64,000 nucleotides of DNA from JBJXHG01 sp046160865 (GTDB lineage Bacteria; Planctomycetota; UBA1135; GCA-002686595): the NCBI GenBank assembly GCA_046160865.1, contig JBJXHG010000040.1, forward strand, positions 1 to 64,000, given 5' to 3'. The notes beneath the pieces are model-generated. The model did not search any database, was not told where the DNA came from, and was given only the letters and a program-made list of their open reading frames with translations. Below are positions 37,702 to 44,908 of the stretch, in pieces (position 1 is the first letter of the stretch; every line of letters starts with the position of its first letter). The position numbers and the translations under genes were made by a program.

Positions 37702-38280
37702 ATGCTTTCGAGCCTCTTGGGTTCTCTCTTCTTGGCGGCGCTTCCGTCCATCGATCCGTTGACCGTCCAGCCCGGCAGCGAGCCGATGGACGTCGGCATC
37801 ACGATCACGGCGACGCAGTTCCGAGCACGCAGCTACTCCGCGGTTCCGCACCTGTTCGTCTTCCGCGAGACGCAGACCGGCCGCATCGCGCTCTCGACGT
37901 TGCGCATGGGCGCCGAGCTCGCGTTCTCGTTCCCGGCGCGCGCGCTCGTCGACTTCCAGCTCGAAGTCGTCGCGTTCGAGCATGGCGCGTGGAAGGACAC
38001 CGGCGCGCTCGAGCTCGCGCCGCTCGCCACGCGCGCATCGACGCTCGTCTGGATTCGCTCGAGCAAGACGCGCGCGCACGCGTGGCTCGACCAAGATGGA
38101 TCGCTCGCGCTGCTCGCGACGGGACCGACGCTACTGCCCGCGGCGATCGAGCCGGCCTCCGAACACTCCGCCGACAACAGCTTGATGGCGCCGCCGCACG
38201 TTCCGGTGATCACTCCCACCGGCCGGCCGAAGGGCGACCTCCCGCCGAAGCTGGAAGAACACCCGCTGCCGCCCATTTGA
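37702..38280 (+). CDS. Small exported protein with Pro-rich C-terminus
   Basis: The 192-residue protein has a short signal peptide (MLSSLLGSLFLAALPS), so it is exported. Residues 25-135 form a beta-rich domain (VGITITATQFRARS, HLFVFRETQTGRIALSTL, ALVDFQLEVVAFEHGAW). The last 40 residues are Pro-rich (PPHVPVITPTGRPKGDLPPK). I do not recognise a family. GGAAGGAATAGG before the ATG supports the start. It follows the CHAT gene by 136 bases on the same strand and ends before a good terminator, so the two may share a transcript. Confidence 0.75.
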   Translation: MLSSLLGSLFLAALPSIDPLTVQPGSEPMDVGITITATQFRARSYSAVPHLFVFRETQTGRIALSTLRMGAELAFSFPARALVDFQLEVVAFEHGAWKDTGALELAPLATRASTLVWIRSSKTRAHAWLDQDGSLALLATGPTLLPAAIEPASEHSADNSLMAPPHVPVITPTGRPKGDLPPKLEEHPLPPI

Positions 38281-38356
38281 GCGCATCCGAAGACCTTGCC
38301 GCGGCCCGAGGGACGGCGAGGTTCGAGGAACATCGAGCCCGATGACAGAGAGAGGA

Positions 38357-38387
38357 CGGAGAGCCGGATCGCCGGCTCTCCGTTTTT
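38357..38387 (+). terminator. Intrinsic terminator with U-tract
   Basis: CGGAGAGCCGG pairs perfectly with CCGGCTCTCCG across ATCG and is followed at once by TTTTT. It lies 76 bases after the stop of the small exported protein gene. This is the only textbook Rho-independent terminator I found in the window. Confidence 0.88.
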
Positions 38388-38464
38388 CATTGGCGCGCGC
38401 GACGAGTCGTGACGCGCGCGCTTTACGCGCTGCGCGGCGTGCGGAATGATCCGCGCGGCCCGCA

Positions 38465-39679
38465 TTGGAACTCTCTGGCGCTCTCGTCCCCCCCTTCGTG
38501 CTCGTCGCGTCCGCGTTCGCCGGCCGCGTCGCGCTCTCGCTGCTACCCGCCGGCTCGGTAGGAGCGCACCGGCTCACGGAATTGCCCGCCACGTGGGCGA
38601 CGAGCCACGTCCTCGGCTGGATCCTGCTCACCGTCGAGGAGCGCGTGCTCGCTGCATGTGGCTTGTCGTCGAGTGCGATCGTGCTGCTCGCACCCTGGGC
38701 ACTGCTCGCGACGCTGCGTATCGCGACGCTGCCGGGTGCGCTGGTCCCGCGCCACGAGCCCGCGCGCGAGCGCTCGTCCGTCGCGGTGCGCGCGCTGCTC
38801 CTCGCGAGCGCGCTGCTCGTCGCGGCCGCCGCACTGCGTCGCGGCGCGGATGCGGGCACGGGCCGTATCGCCGCAGCGCTCGCAGAGGTGCTGAGCGCGG
38901 CTCCCGATGCGCTCGCGCGCGCGAGCACGTGGATCGTCGCAGCGAACGCTGTCGCGCTGCTCGCGCTCGTCACGCACGGGCTCGCGATCGCGCGCCGTGC
39001 GCCATTCGGCCGTGCGGTGCTCGTCGCCGGTCTGGCCGCGATCGTCGCGCTGCGCTCGGACGCGGTGGGCGAGCCGGATCGATCGCTGCACGAGCTGTGC
39101 ATCGGTGCAGGCGCCGCGTTCGGCATCGGCGCGTTGCGGCGCGCGGACCGGCGCGCCGCGGTGCTGTGCGCGATCTGCGCGAGCGGGTCGGCGCTGTTCT
39201 TCCCGAGCGCCTGGCCGCTCGCCACGCTGTCGCTCGCGCTGTTCGTGCTGCGCGCACCCGCGCCGATGCGCGCGCGCGTCGCGCGGCTCGCCGCGATCGG
39301 TGCGGTCGTCGCGGGGATCGCCGGTCGACCGTTCGCGTGGCGCGTCGCCAGCGAGCTCGCGCCCGCGCGCGCCAGCATGCTCGCGGCCGGCGCACTGCTC
39401 GCTGCGAGTTCGATCGCACTCGTTTGGACGCTTCGGAGCGCACGCGCCGGCGAGCACGAATCCGGTGGCGCACCGATCGACGCGCCTAGCATCGAGCTCG
39501 CGTACCTGCGCGACCTCGTGCTCGCAGGGCTCGCCGTGCTCGCGCTGCAGAGCGCGTTCGCCGCGCGCGCGCTCGCCGTGGCGCTCGTGCCGCTCCTCTC
39601 GGTTTGTGCTTTGATGATCGGTCTCGTCCTCATCCGCAACGAGCGGCCCGTCGACCACCGAGCGGGCGAACGCGCGTGA
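38465..39679 (+). CDS. Polytopic membrane protein coupled to a methyltransferase-kinase fusion
   Basis: The 404-residue protein has about ten Ala/Leu-rich hydrophobic helices (for example FVLVASAFAGRVALSLL, AIVLLAPWALLATLRIA, VLVAGLAAIVALRSDAVG and ALAVALVPLLSVCALMIGLVLI). There are no recognised motifs. The start is TTG, without a clear ribosome-binding site. Its stop codon overlaps the GTG of the next gene (GTGA), so translation is coupled and the two products probably work together. The membrane protein could be a transporter or a lipid-linked sugar enzyme; I cannot say which. A U-tract terminator upstream isolates this operon. Confidence 0.65.
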   Translation: MELSGALVPPFVLVASAFAGRVALSLLPAGSVGAHRLTELPATWATSHVLGWILLTVEERVLAACGLSSSAIVLLAPWALLATLRIATLPGALVPRHEPARERSSVAVRALLLASALLVAAAALRRGADAGTGRIAAALAEVLSAAPDALARASTWIVAANAVALLALVTHGLAIARRAPFGRAVLVAGLAAIVALRSDAVGEPDRSLHELCIGAGAAFGIGALRRADRRAAVLCAICASGSALFFPSAWPLATLSLALFVLRAPAPMRARVARLAAIGAVVAGIAGRPFAWRVASELAPARASMLAAGALLAASSIALVWTLRSARAGEHESGGAPIDAPSIELAYLRDLVLAGLAVLALQSAFAARALAVALVPLLSVCALMIGLVLIRNERPVDHRAGERA

Positions 39680-41589
39680 TCCCTCCGATCGACCTATCCT
39701 GCCCCGTCTGCGCCGTCGCGCTCGACGGGACGAGCGAACTCGCCTGCCCGCGCTGCGCCCGCACGTTTGCGTGCGAGAACGGCATCCTCGATCTGCGCGC
39801 GCGTCCGGAGCGGATCGCAGACGGCTCGCCGCTGACGGCGAGCGAGCTCGTCCACGCGACCGAAGCGGCGCGCCGCACGACGTTCAAGGCGGCGCTCGAG
39901 GAGCTGTTGCTGCGGCTGCCCGAAGGCCGCGCCGATCACACGATGCAGCTCTTGCGCGAAGCTCGCGCGGCTTGGTTCCTGCTGCTCGGCGCGTCGCGCG
40001 GGAGGCTGCTCTTCCTCGGCAACGCGTTGTCGGGGGCGTGGTCGCCGCTCGCGCGCGGGGGCTTCGACGTGACCGTGCTCGAGCCGTCGCTAGAGCGCTT
40101 GTGCTTCGCGCGCGAGCGCGCACGCGCCGCGGAAGCGCACGGCATGCGCTGGTTGCGCGGCGGGGACGGCGAGCGCTTGCCGTTCGTCGACCGCGCGTTC
40201 GACGTCGTCGTGCAAGCCGACGGACTGCCGCGGCGGTCGAACTTCTTCCGCCACGAGATCGACGAATGCCTGCGCGTGTGCGCGGGCGAGATCGTGCTGA
40301 CGGCCGACAATCGCCTCGCCTACAAGCGCTCGAGCGGACGCCGCAGCGATTTCCGCGTGGCGACGCCGATCGGCTTCGCACTGCGCGGGCTGCGTCCGCC
40401 GAGCGGCGAGAAGACGCTCTTCGGTTATCGCAGGCTCCTCTCCCCGCCGGGCTTCGTCCGCCCACGAGCGTTCGCGCTGTATCCCGACGCACGCGACTTC
40501 TCGCACGTCGTTGCGCTCGAAGCACCGCTGCCCGGACTCACGATCGGGCCGATGGAGCGCAAGAACCGTCTCAAGCTCGCCGCGCGCGGCGCGGGACTCT
40601 TCCCCGTGCTCACGCCGTCGTTCGTGCTGTTGGGGCGACGCGCGGGCGATGCGCCGCGTGCTCCGCGCATCGATCGCATCCTCGCCGAGATCGCCGAGCG
40701 CATCGGCGAGCCCACGCCGGCGGCGGATCAGATCGTCGCGACGCGCGGCAACACGGCGGTCGTGCACACGCGTCTCGAACACGCACGCGGCGCGGCCGGC
40801 CGCTGGACGCTGCACATCGGACTCTCGCCGAAGAACGTGCCGCAGTTCCGGCGGCACTTCGATTGTCTCGGCACCCTGCGCGCGCGCTTCCCGGGCGTGC
40901 CGGTGCCGGAGCCGCTCTTCGCCGGCGTGATCGACGGCATCGAGCTGACTTGCGAACGGCGCGCGCGCGGCGTTTCGGCACCGCAGATCTGCGGACAGCG
41001 TGTGCGCGTCGCACGCATGCTCGCCGACGTCGCACGCCATTTCGCCGAGCTCGTGGTACGGCCCGCGGAACCGCTGTCCGAGGTGGACTTCGACGAGCAG
41101 GTCACGCAGCGGATCGAGATCGTCGCACGGTACGCAGCCGTGTCGACGACGATCGCGGAGCTCTGGCGGCTGCGCGACGAGATGCGCGAGCGCTTGATCG
41201 GCCGCCCGATGCCGCTCGTGCTGTATCACGCCGACTTGCGCGCGAAGCACGTCCAGGTCGACGAGGATGGCGCGGTGAACGCATACCTCGACTGGGGCAC
41301 CGCCGAGCCGCGCGGATTGCCGTACTTCGATCTCTTGCACCTCGTGGTGCACGAACGCAAGCAAGCGGAGGAACTCTCCGCCGGCAGCGCGTGGCGCTTG
41401 GTGCGCGACCGCGCGCGCTTGCGCGACGAGGAGACGCTCGCGCTCGACTCGTACTGTCGTGCTGTCGGCCTGGACGAGCACGGCGCGCGCGCGATCGAAG
41501 CGCTCTATCCCGTGCTCGTCGCGGCGATGGCCGAGAAGAACTGGGACTACAGCCGGCCGCGCTGGCTGTCACGCCAGTTCGGCGTGTGA
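39676..41589 (+). CDS. Fusion: CxxC ribbon, SAM methyltransferase-like domain and APH-type kinase domain
   Basis: The 637-residue protein has three parts. Residues 8-35 are a Trm112-like ribbon (CPVCAVA and CPRCARTFACENGILDL). Residues 60-330 resemble a class I methyltransferase (GRLLFLGNALSGAWSPLA as a degenerate SAM motif, RAFDVVVQADGLPR, GEIVLTADNRLAYKR). Residues 340-637 resemble the aminoglycoside phosphotransferase/choline kinase superfamily: VLYHADLRAKHVQVDEDG with catalytic Asp near 520 (the usual HxDxxxxN has His in place of Asn), then AYLDWGTAEPRG (DWG as the magnesium Asp near 539). It is likely cytoplasmic. The GTG start overlaps the upstream stop. Small-molecule, sugar or glycerolipid phosphorylation plus methylation is plausible; the substrate is unknown. 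Confidence 0.75.
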   Translation: MIPPIDLSCPVCAVALDGTSELACPRCARTFACENGILDLRARPERIADGSPLTASELVHATEAARRTTFKAALEELLLRLPEGRADHTMQLLREARAAWFLLLGASRGRLLFLGNALSGAWSPLARGGFDVTVLEPSLERLCFARERARAAEAHGMRWLRGGDGERLPFVDRAFDVVVQADGLPRRSNFFRHEIDECLRVCAGEIVLTADNRLAYKRSSGRRSDFRVATPIGFALRGLRPPSGEKTLFGYRRLLSPPGFVRPRAFALYPDARDFSHVVALEAPLPGLTIGPMERKNRLKLAARGAGLFPVLTPSFVLLGRRAGDAPRAPRIDRILAEIAERIGEPTPAADQIVATRGNTAVVHTRLEHARGAAGRWTLHIGLSPKNVPQFRRHFDCLGTLRARFPGVPVPEPLFAGVIDGIELTCERRARGVSAPQICGQRVRVARMLADVARHFAELVVRPAEPLSEVDFDEQVTQRIEIVARYAAVSTTIAELWRLRDEMRERLIGRPMPLVLYHADLRAKHVQVDEDGAVNAYLDWGTAEPRGLPYFDLLHLVVHERKQAEELSAGSAWRLVRDRARLRDEETLALDSYCRAVGLDEHGARAIEALYPVLVAAMAEKNWDYSRPRWLSRQFGV

Positions 41590-41607
41590 CGCGGGCGCGC
41601 CACACGC
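41582..41607. terminator. Hairpin between two convergent stop codons
   Basis: GCGTGTG pairs with CACACGC across 12 bases. The stop codon of the fusion gene is in the left stem, and the convergent peptidase stop is just beyond the right stem. It could serve both genes. There is no U-tract. Confidence 0.4.
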
Positions 41608-41614
41608 TAGGCGC

Positions 41615-43354
41615 TCACTGAGCCTTCTTCTCCTCGAACTGCTTGAGGTACGCGTGCCAGGTCCGCTCTGCGGCGGCGAGCCCATCCGGGAGCACGCTGC
41701 TCGCGTTCTTCTCGACGTCGGGCATCGTGTACAGCAGCCGGAACTTTTCGGGGCCGTACGTCTCGAGCACGAAGCCGGTGAACGATCCGGCCGACACGAA
41801 GATCTCGGGCTCCGCGTGGAAGTGCTGGAGCAGCGTCGCGATCGGCACGAGCTTGCCCGCCTGCTTCAACTTGGCGGCCTTCGTGTGCAGCTCCTTCGCC
41901 GGCGACCCGTCGAGGTACACGGCGAGACCCTCGTTGAAGAGATCGGACGTCGGGAAGCCGATCGCGTTCGCGATGACGTGCGTCATCTCGTGACCCGGCT
42001 GGCTCTCGAGCAGCTGGTGCACGACGCGCGCTTGTGCATTGTTGAAGTCGATCTCGCGGCCCGTCAGCTTTCGGCCCTGATCCTTGTCCGCGTAGATGTA
42101 GATCGTGATCGGCGCGCCGTAGGAGAGCCCGAGCTTCTTGTGCGCGTTCTCGAAGGCCGTATCGAGGCGCGTTCCGTAGTACTCGAGGCGCGAGCGCTCC
42201 GGGTGATCCGGCGGAAAGCGCATGACGACGCGCTGGCCGCGCAACTCCTCCCAGCCGACGTACGCAGGCGTCGCGCCGGGCTGGCTCGTGAGCACGATGT
42301 CGTCGATCCACCCTTCGCCCGACATCGAGCAGAAGATGCCGGCCATCACTCCGACGGCACCCTCGGGCGCGACCGCGCGCACCTCGACCTGCTTCCAGTC
42401 GTACGTGCCCGGACCGCTGTGCGCGTTGTACGGCGCGCCGACTTGCTTGCCGTCGGCGCCGACGAACATCAGACCGATGTAGAAGTTCGCGTGCTGCATG
42501 CCCTCTTTGCGCAGGTTCGCGGCCTTCGCCATCGCGCGCAGCACGATCCCGTCGCCCGACGCGGCCGTGAAACGGCGCGAAAGGCCGTACCACTGCCCCG
42601 TCGCTTCGTCGCCGGCCATGCGCAGCGAGCGCGACGAGCCACCGACACCTTGCGTCGGATCGATGCCGACGATCGAGGCCTGCGCCGCGTTCCCCGTGCG
42701 CAAGCCGACTTCGCGAGTCCAGCCTTGCGGCAGATCGTTCTCGTCTTCGAAGCCCTGCTTCAAGTGCTCGCGTACGGGCGGCGGATCTTCACCGCCGTCG
42801 AGACTCAGCTCGACGTCGTCGAGCCAGAAGCGGCCGGACATCGACAAGTACGCGACGACCTGCACCTTGCGCGTCTTCTCCGGCGCGACGTAGTACATGT
42901 TGAGCTCTTGCCAGTCCGACTGCGGGATCGCCGGCATCTGGTGCGTTTCGGCGATGAGCTCGTTGTTCCAGTCGTAGAACAAGAGCCCGAGGTAGCAGTT
43001 GCCCTCCTGCTCCTCTTTGGTGGCGCGCACGACTTCTTTGCGCACGCCGTGGGCGCGCACCCAAGCCTTCAACTTGTAGAGACCGCCCACCTTCACCGGC
43101 AGGTCTTGGCGCAGCGCACGGAACAAGCGCGTCGTGTCGTCCGCCTCGATCACCACGCTCGCTTTGCCGCCGTGCCGGAACTCGCGGTCGACGCGCACGA
43201 CGGACGCCGGCTCGACCGATCCGTACGCGCGCCCCATGTCGATCGACCAACCGCTGGGCAGGAGCCCGTCGGGCGCGGTCTGCTCGAACTCCGCGTTGAG
43301 GAGCAGCGGGCCTTGCACGAGTGCGGGGAACAGCAGCACGAGGGACGAGAGCAT
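41615..43354 (-). CDS. Exported gluzincin metallopeptidase with two carbohydrate-binding-like domains
   Basis: The 579-residue protein has a signal peptide (MLSSLVLLFPALVQG). Two jelly-roll domains of about 160 residues follow; both have the pattern GLYKLKAWVRA / YLGLLFYDWNNELI and AMAKAANLRKEG / YIGLMFVGADGK, and WLDDVELSLDG / GWIDDIVLTS at the end. The C-terminal domain is a gluzincin peptidase: QPGHEMTHVIAN with H455, E456 and H459, and NEGLAVYLDG with E475 as third zinc ligand. It would degrade proteins or glycoproteins outside the cell. GGAGG eight bases before the ATG supports the start. A related protein lacking the zinc motif lies at about 48 kb. Substrate unknown. Confidence 0.82.
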   Translation of the reverse strand: MLSSLVLLFPALVQGPLLLNAEFEQTAPDGLLPSGWSIDMGRAYGSVEPASVVRVDREFRHGGKASVVIEADDTTRLFRALRQDLPVKVGGLYKLKAWVRAHGVRKEVVRATKEEQEGNCYLGLLFYDWNNELIAETHQMPAIPQSDWQELNMYYVAPEKTRKVQVVAYLSMSGRFWLDDVELSLDGGEDPPPVREHLKQGFEDENDLPQGWTREVGLRTGNAAQASIVGIDPTQGVGGSSRSLRMAGDEATGQWYGLSRRFTAASGDGIVLRAMAKAANLRKEGMQHANFYIGLMFVGADGKQVGAPYNAHSGPGTYDWKQVEVRAVAPEGAVGVMAGIFCSMSGEGWIDDIVLTSQPGATPAYVGWEELRGQRVVMRFPPDHPERSRLEYYGTRLDTAFENAHKKLGLSYGAPITIYIYADKDQGRKLTGREIDFNNAQARVVHQLLESQPGHEMTHVIANAIGFPTSDLFNEGLAVYLDGSPAKELHTKAAKLKQAGKLVPIATLLQHFHAEPEIFVSAGSFTGFVLETYGPEKFRLLYTMPDVEKNASSVLPDGLAAAERTWHAYLKQFEEKKAQ

Positions 43355-43461
43355 GAAGGGTGCCTCCGAAATTCGAGCGCAAAGGTTCTACAACGCGCGG
43401 CGCGGACGCGCCAGACGGCGCAGCTACGCGCAGTGCGCGTGCGGCGTGAGTGCGCGCGCCG

Positions 43462-44367
43462 TCAGCGCAAGCGATCGATCTCGCGTGCCAGGAGTTCGGC
43501 CGCATCCACCAGGGTCGGCGAGTCCGCCGTGAGGAGCGCGCTCGAGATCACGGCCACGCGGCGCTCGCGGATCGCGGGCAGGTTCGCGAGTGCCCCCGCG
43601 CTCTCGAGGACGCCGATCGTGGCGATGTCGCCGTCGCCTCGACCGGGCCTGGAAACGACGAACACGTCGGGAGCGAGTGCCACCACGCGCTCGAAGTCCA
43701 GCGCAACATGCCCTTCGAGCCCGGCCTCGGCGGCCGCGTTGCGCACACCGACCATCGTGAGCAGCGCGTGCACGGTCGTGTTCGCGCCGGCGGTCCAGCC
43801 GCCGCTGCCGTCGTTCGAGTACACGAGCGCGCGCCAGCTCGCGCGCGCCGCGGCGCCGACGCGCACGCGCGCGATGCGCTCGTCGAGCTCGCTCGACACT
43901 TGGCGCGCGCGTTCCACGACGCCCAGCCGCTCGCCGAGCTTCGCGATCGTGGCGCGCACGTCGTCGTAGCTCGAAGCCGAGTCGAGCACGAGGACGTCGA
44001 GGCCGCTCTGCCGCAACACGTGCGTCGTCTCGGCCGCTTGCCACGCATGCGTGATGACGAGATCCGGCCGCAGCGCGATCAGCGGCTCGGCCACGTAGCG
44101 CGCGAAGCGCGGCAGCTTCTCGAAGCCGTCGCGGCGAAAGTCCATGCTCGAAAAATCGTCCACCTGCTCGGGCAACGCCACGATCCGCTCGGCCGGCACG
44201 AGCAGCGCGAGGAACTCCGCCGCTGCGGCGGTCGTCGGCAACAAGCGCGCGCTCGAGCGCGGCGTGGCCGACTCGGCGCGCGGTTCCACGTCCCCGCCAC
44301 TGCACGCCCAGAGCAGCAGGAGCGCGAGGGCTGCGGCGAGAGAGCGGAGTGTCGCGAAGCGCGCCAT
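43462..44367 (-). CDS. BtuF-like ABC transporter substrate-binding lipoprotein
   Basis: The 301-residue protein has a lipoprotein signal (LAAALALLLLWAC) and a periplasmic-binding fold of the helical-backbone type that binds corrinoids, haem or iron siderophores. Recognisable pieces are RLLPTTAAAAEFLALLV, RIVALPEQVDDFSS, KLPRFARYVAEPLIALRPDLVITH (typical of BtuF/FhuD-like proteins) and VVALAPDVFVVSRPG. It would deliver ligand to a permease, but no permease or ATPase gene is adjacent. The ATG is followed by the signal; the longer upstream frame reads repeat B3. It is divergent from the hybrid kinase gene. Confidence 0.8.
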   Translation of the reverse strand: MARFATLRSLAAALALLLLWACSGGDVEPRAESATPRSSARLLPTTAAAAEFLALLVPAERIVALPEQVDDFSSMDFRRDGFEKLPRFARYVAEPLIALRPDLVITHAWQAAETTHVLRQSGLDVLVLDSASSYDDVRATIAKLGERLGVVERARQVSSELDERIARVRVGAAARASWRALVYSNDGSGGWTAGANTTVHALLTMVGVRNAAAEAGLEGHVALDFERVVALAPDVFVVSRPGRGDGDIATIGVLESAGALANLPAIRERRVAVISSALLTADSPTLVDAAELLAREIDRLR

Positions 44368-44389
44368 GGATCCGCCGATTCTCCAAGAG

Positions 44390-44447
44390 TTCGTGGTGAA
44401 AGTCATGCGGACCGTGAGCGCGCCGCCCACTTTCAACACGGGCTGCC
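44390..44447 (+). repeat. Short family B element B3
   Basis: TTCGTGGTGAAAGT pairs with ACTTTCAACACGGGC with mismatches across a 29-base interior. Only the arm sequence of family B is kept, so it is a deleted copy. Its right end and the left end of B4 also form an inverted pair (CGGGCTGCCG with CGGCAGCCCG). Confidence 0.65.
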
Positions 44448-44492
44448 GGAAGCAACAGCTGTCGGAGAAGGCGCTCGTACCGCGTGCGGACG

Positions 44493-44652
44493 GCAGCCCG
44501 TGATGAAAGTGCTTCGAGCGCGAAGGTCGTCCGTGCGTGTCGGCACGAGGAGCGCGACCGGGCGCGACTCCTCGTGATCCGCCGAGGATCGCGCGACGCC
44601 GAGCCGGCGATTACGGACGACTTGCGCGCCGAATGGCTCTCACCACGGGCTC
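44493..44652 (+). repeat. Inverted-repeat element B4 (family B, full length)
   Basis: The left arm CAGCCCGTGATGAAAGTGCT pairs with the right arm GGCTCTCACCACGGGCT with some mismatches. The interior shares the GAGGAGCGCGACCG block and the GCCGAGGATCG block with B1 and B2, in the same orientation, but is more diverged. Confidence 0.8.
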
Positions 44653-44773
44653 CCACTGCGCTCAAGTCGCCCGCTCGCCGCCGTCGATCACTCGCCCCGA
44701 TTCGCTCTCCCGAGTCCCGTGGTTTCGCGACGGCACTGCCGGCTCGCGCACACTTCCCCGCGCGGAGCCGGTC

Positions 44774-44908
44774 ATGCAACTCGCTCACATCTCTCTCCAG
44801 CACTCGCTGCGGCCGCTCCAGATCGCGACCGACGGCTACGGCAACGCGTCTCGCCACGGCGACCTCCTCGACCCTACGGTGACCTCGACGACGATCCGCG
44901 CCGCGTGA
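44774..44908 (+). CDS. Possible 44-residue leader protein coupled to the hybrid kinase
   Basis: The ATG follows GGAG at six bases, and the frame ends in TGA overlapping the GTG start of the histidine kinase by four bases (GTGA). The product (MQLAHISLQHSLRPLQIATD and 24 more residues) has no membrane helix or known motif. The kinase GTG has no ribosome-binding site of its own, so translation through this ORF could set kinase expression. Codon use alone cannot prove it at this length. Confidence 0.4.
   Translation: MQLAHISLQHSLRPLQIATDGYGNASRHGDLLDPTVTSTTIRAA

Larger units (their letters stand above)
44368..44773. other. Divergent intergenic region with repeats B3 and B4
   Basis: The 406 bases between the BtuF-like gene and the coupled small ORF hold two family B elements. 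The last 120 bases before the small ORF show no clear promoter boxes. No additional gene is supported. Confidence 0.55.
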
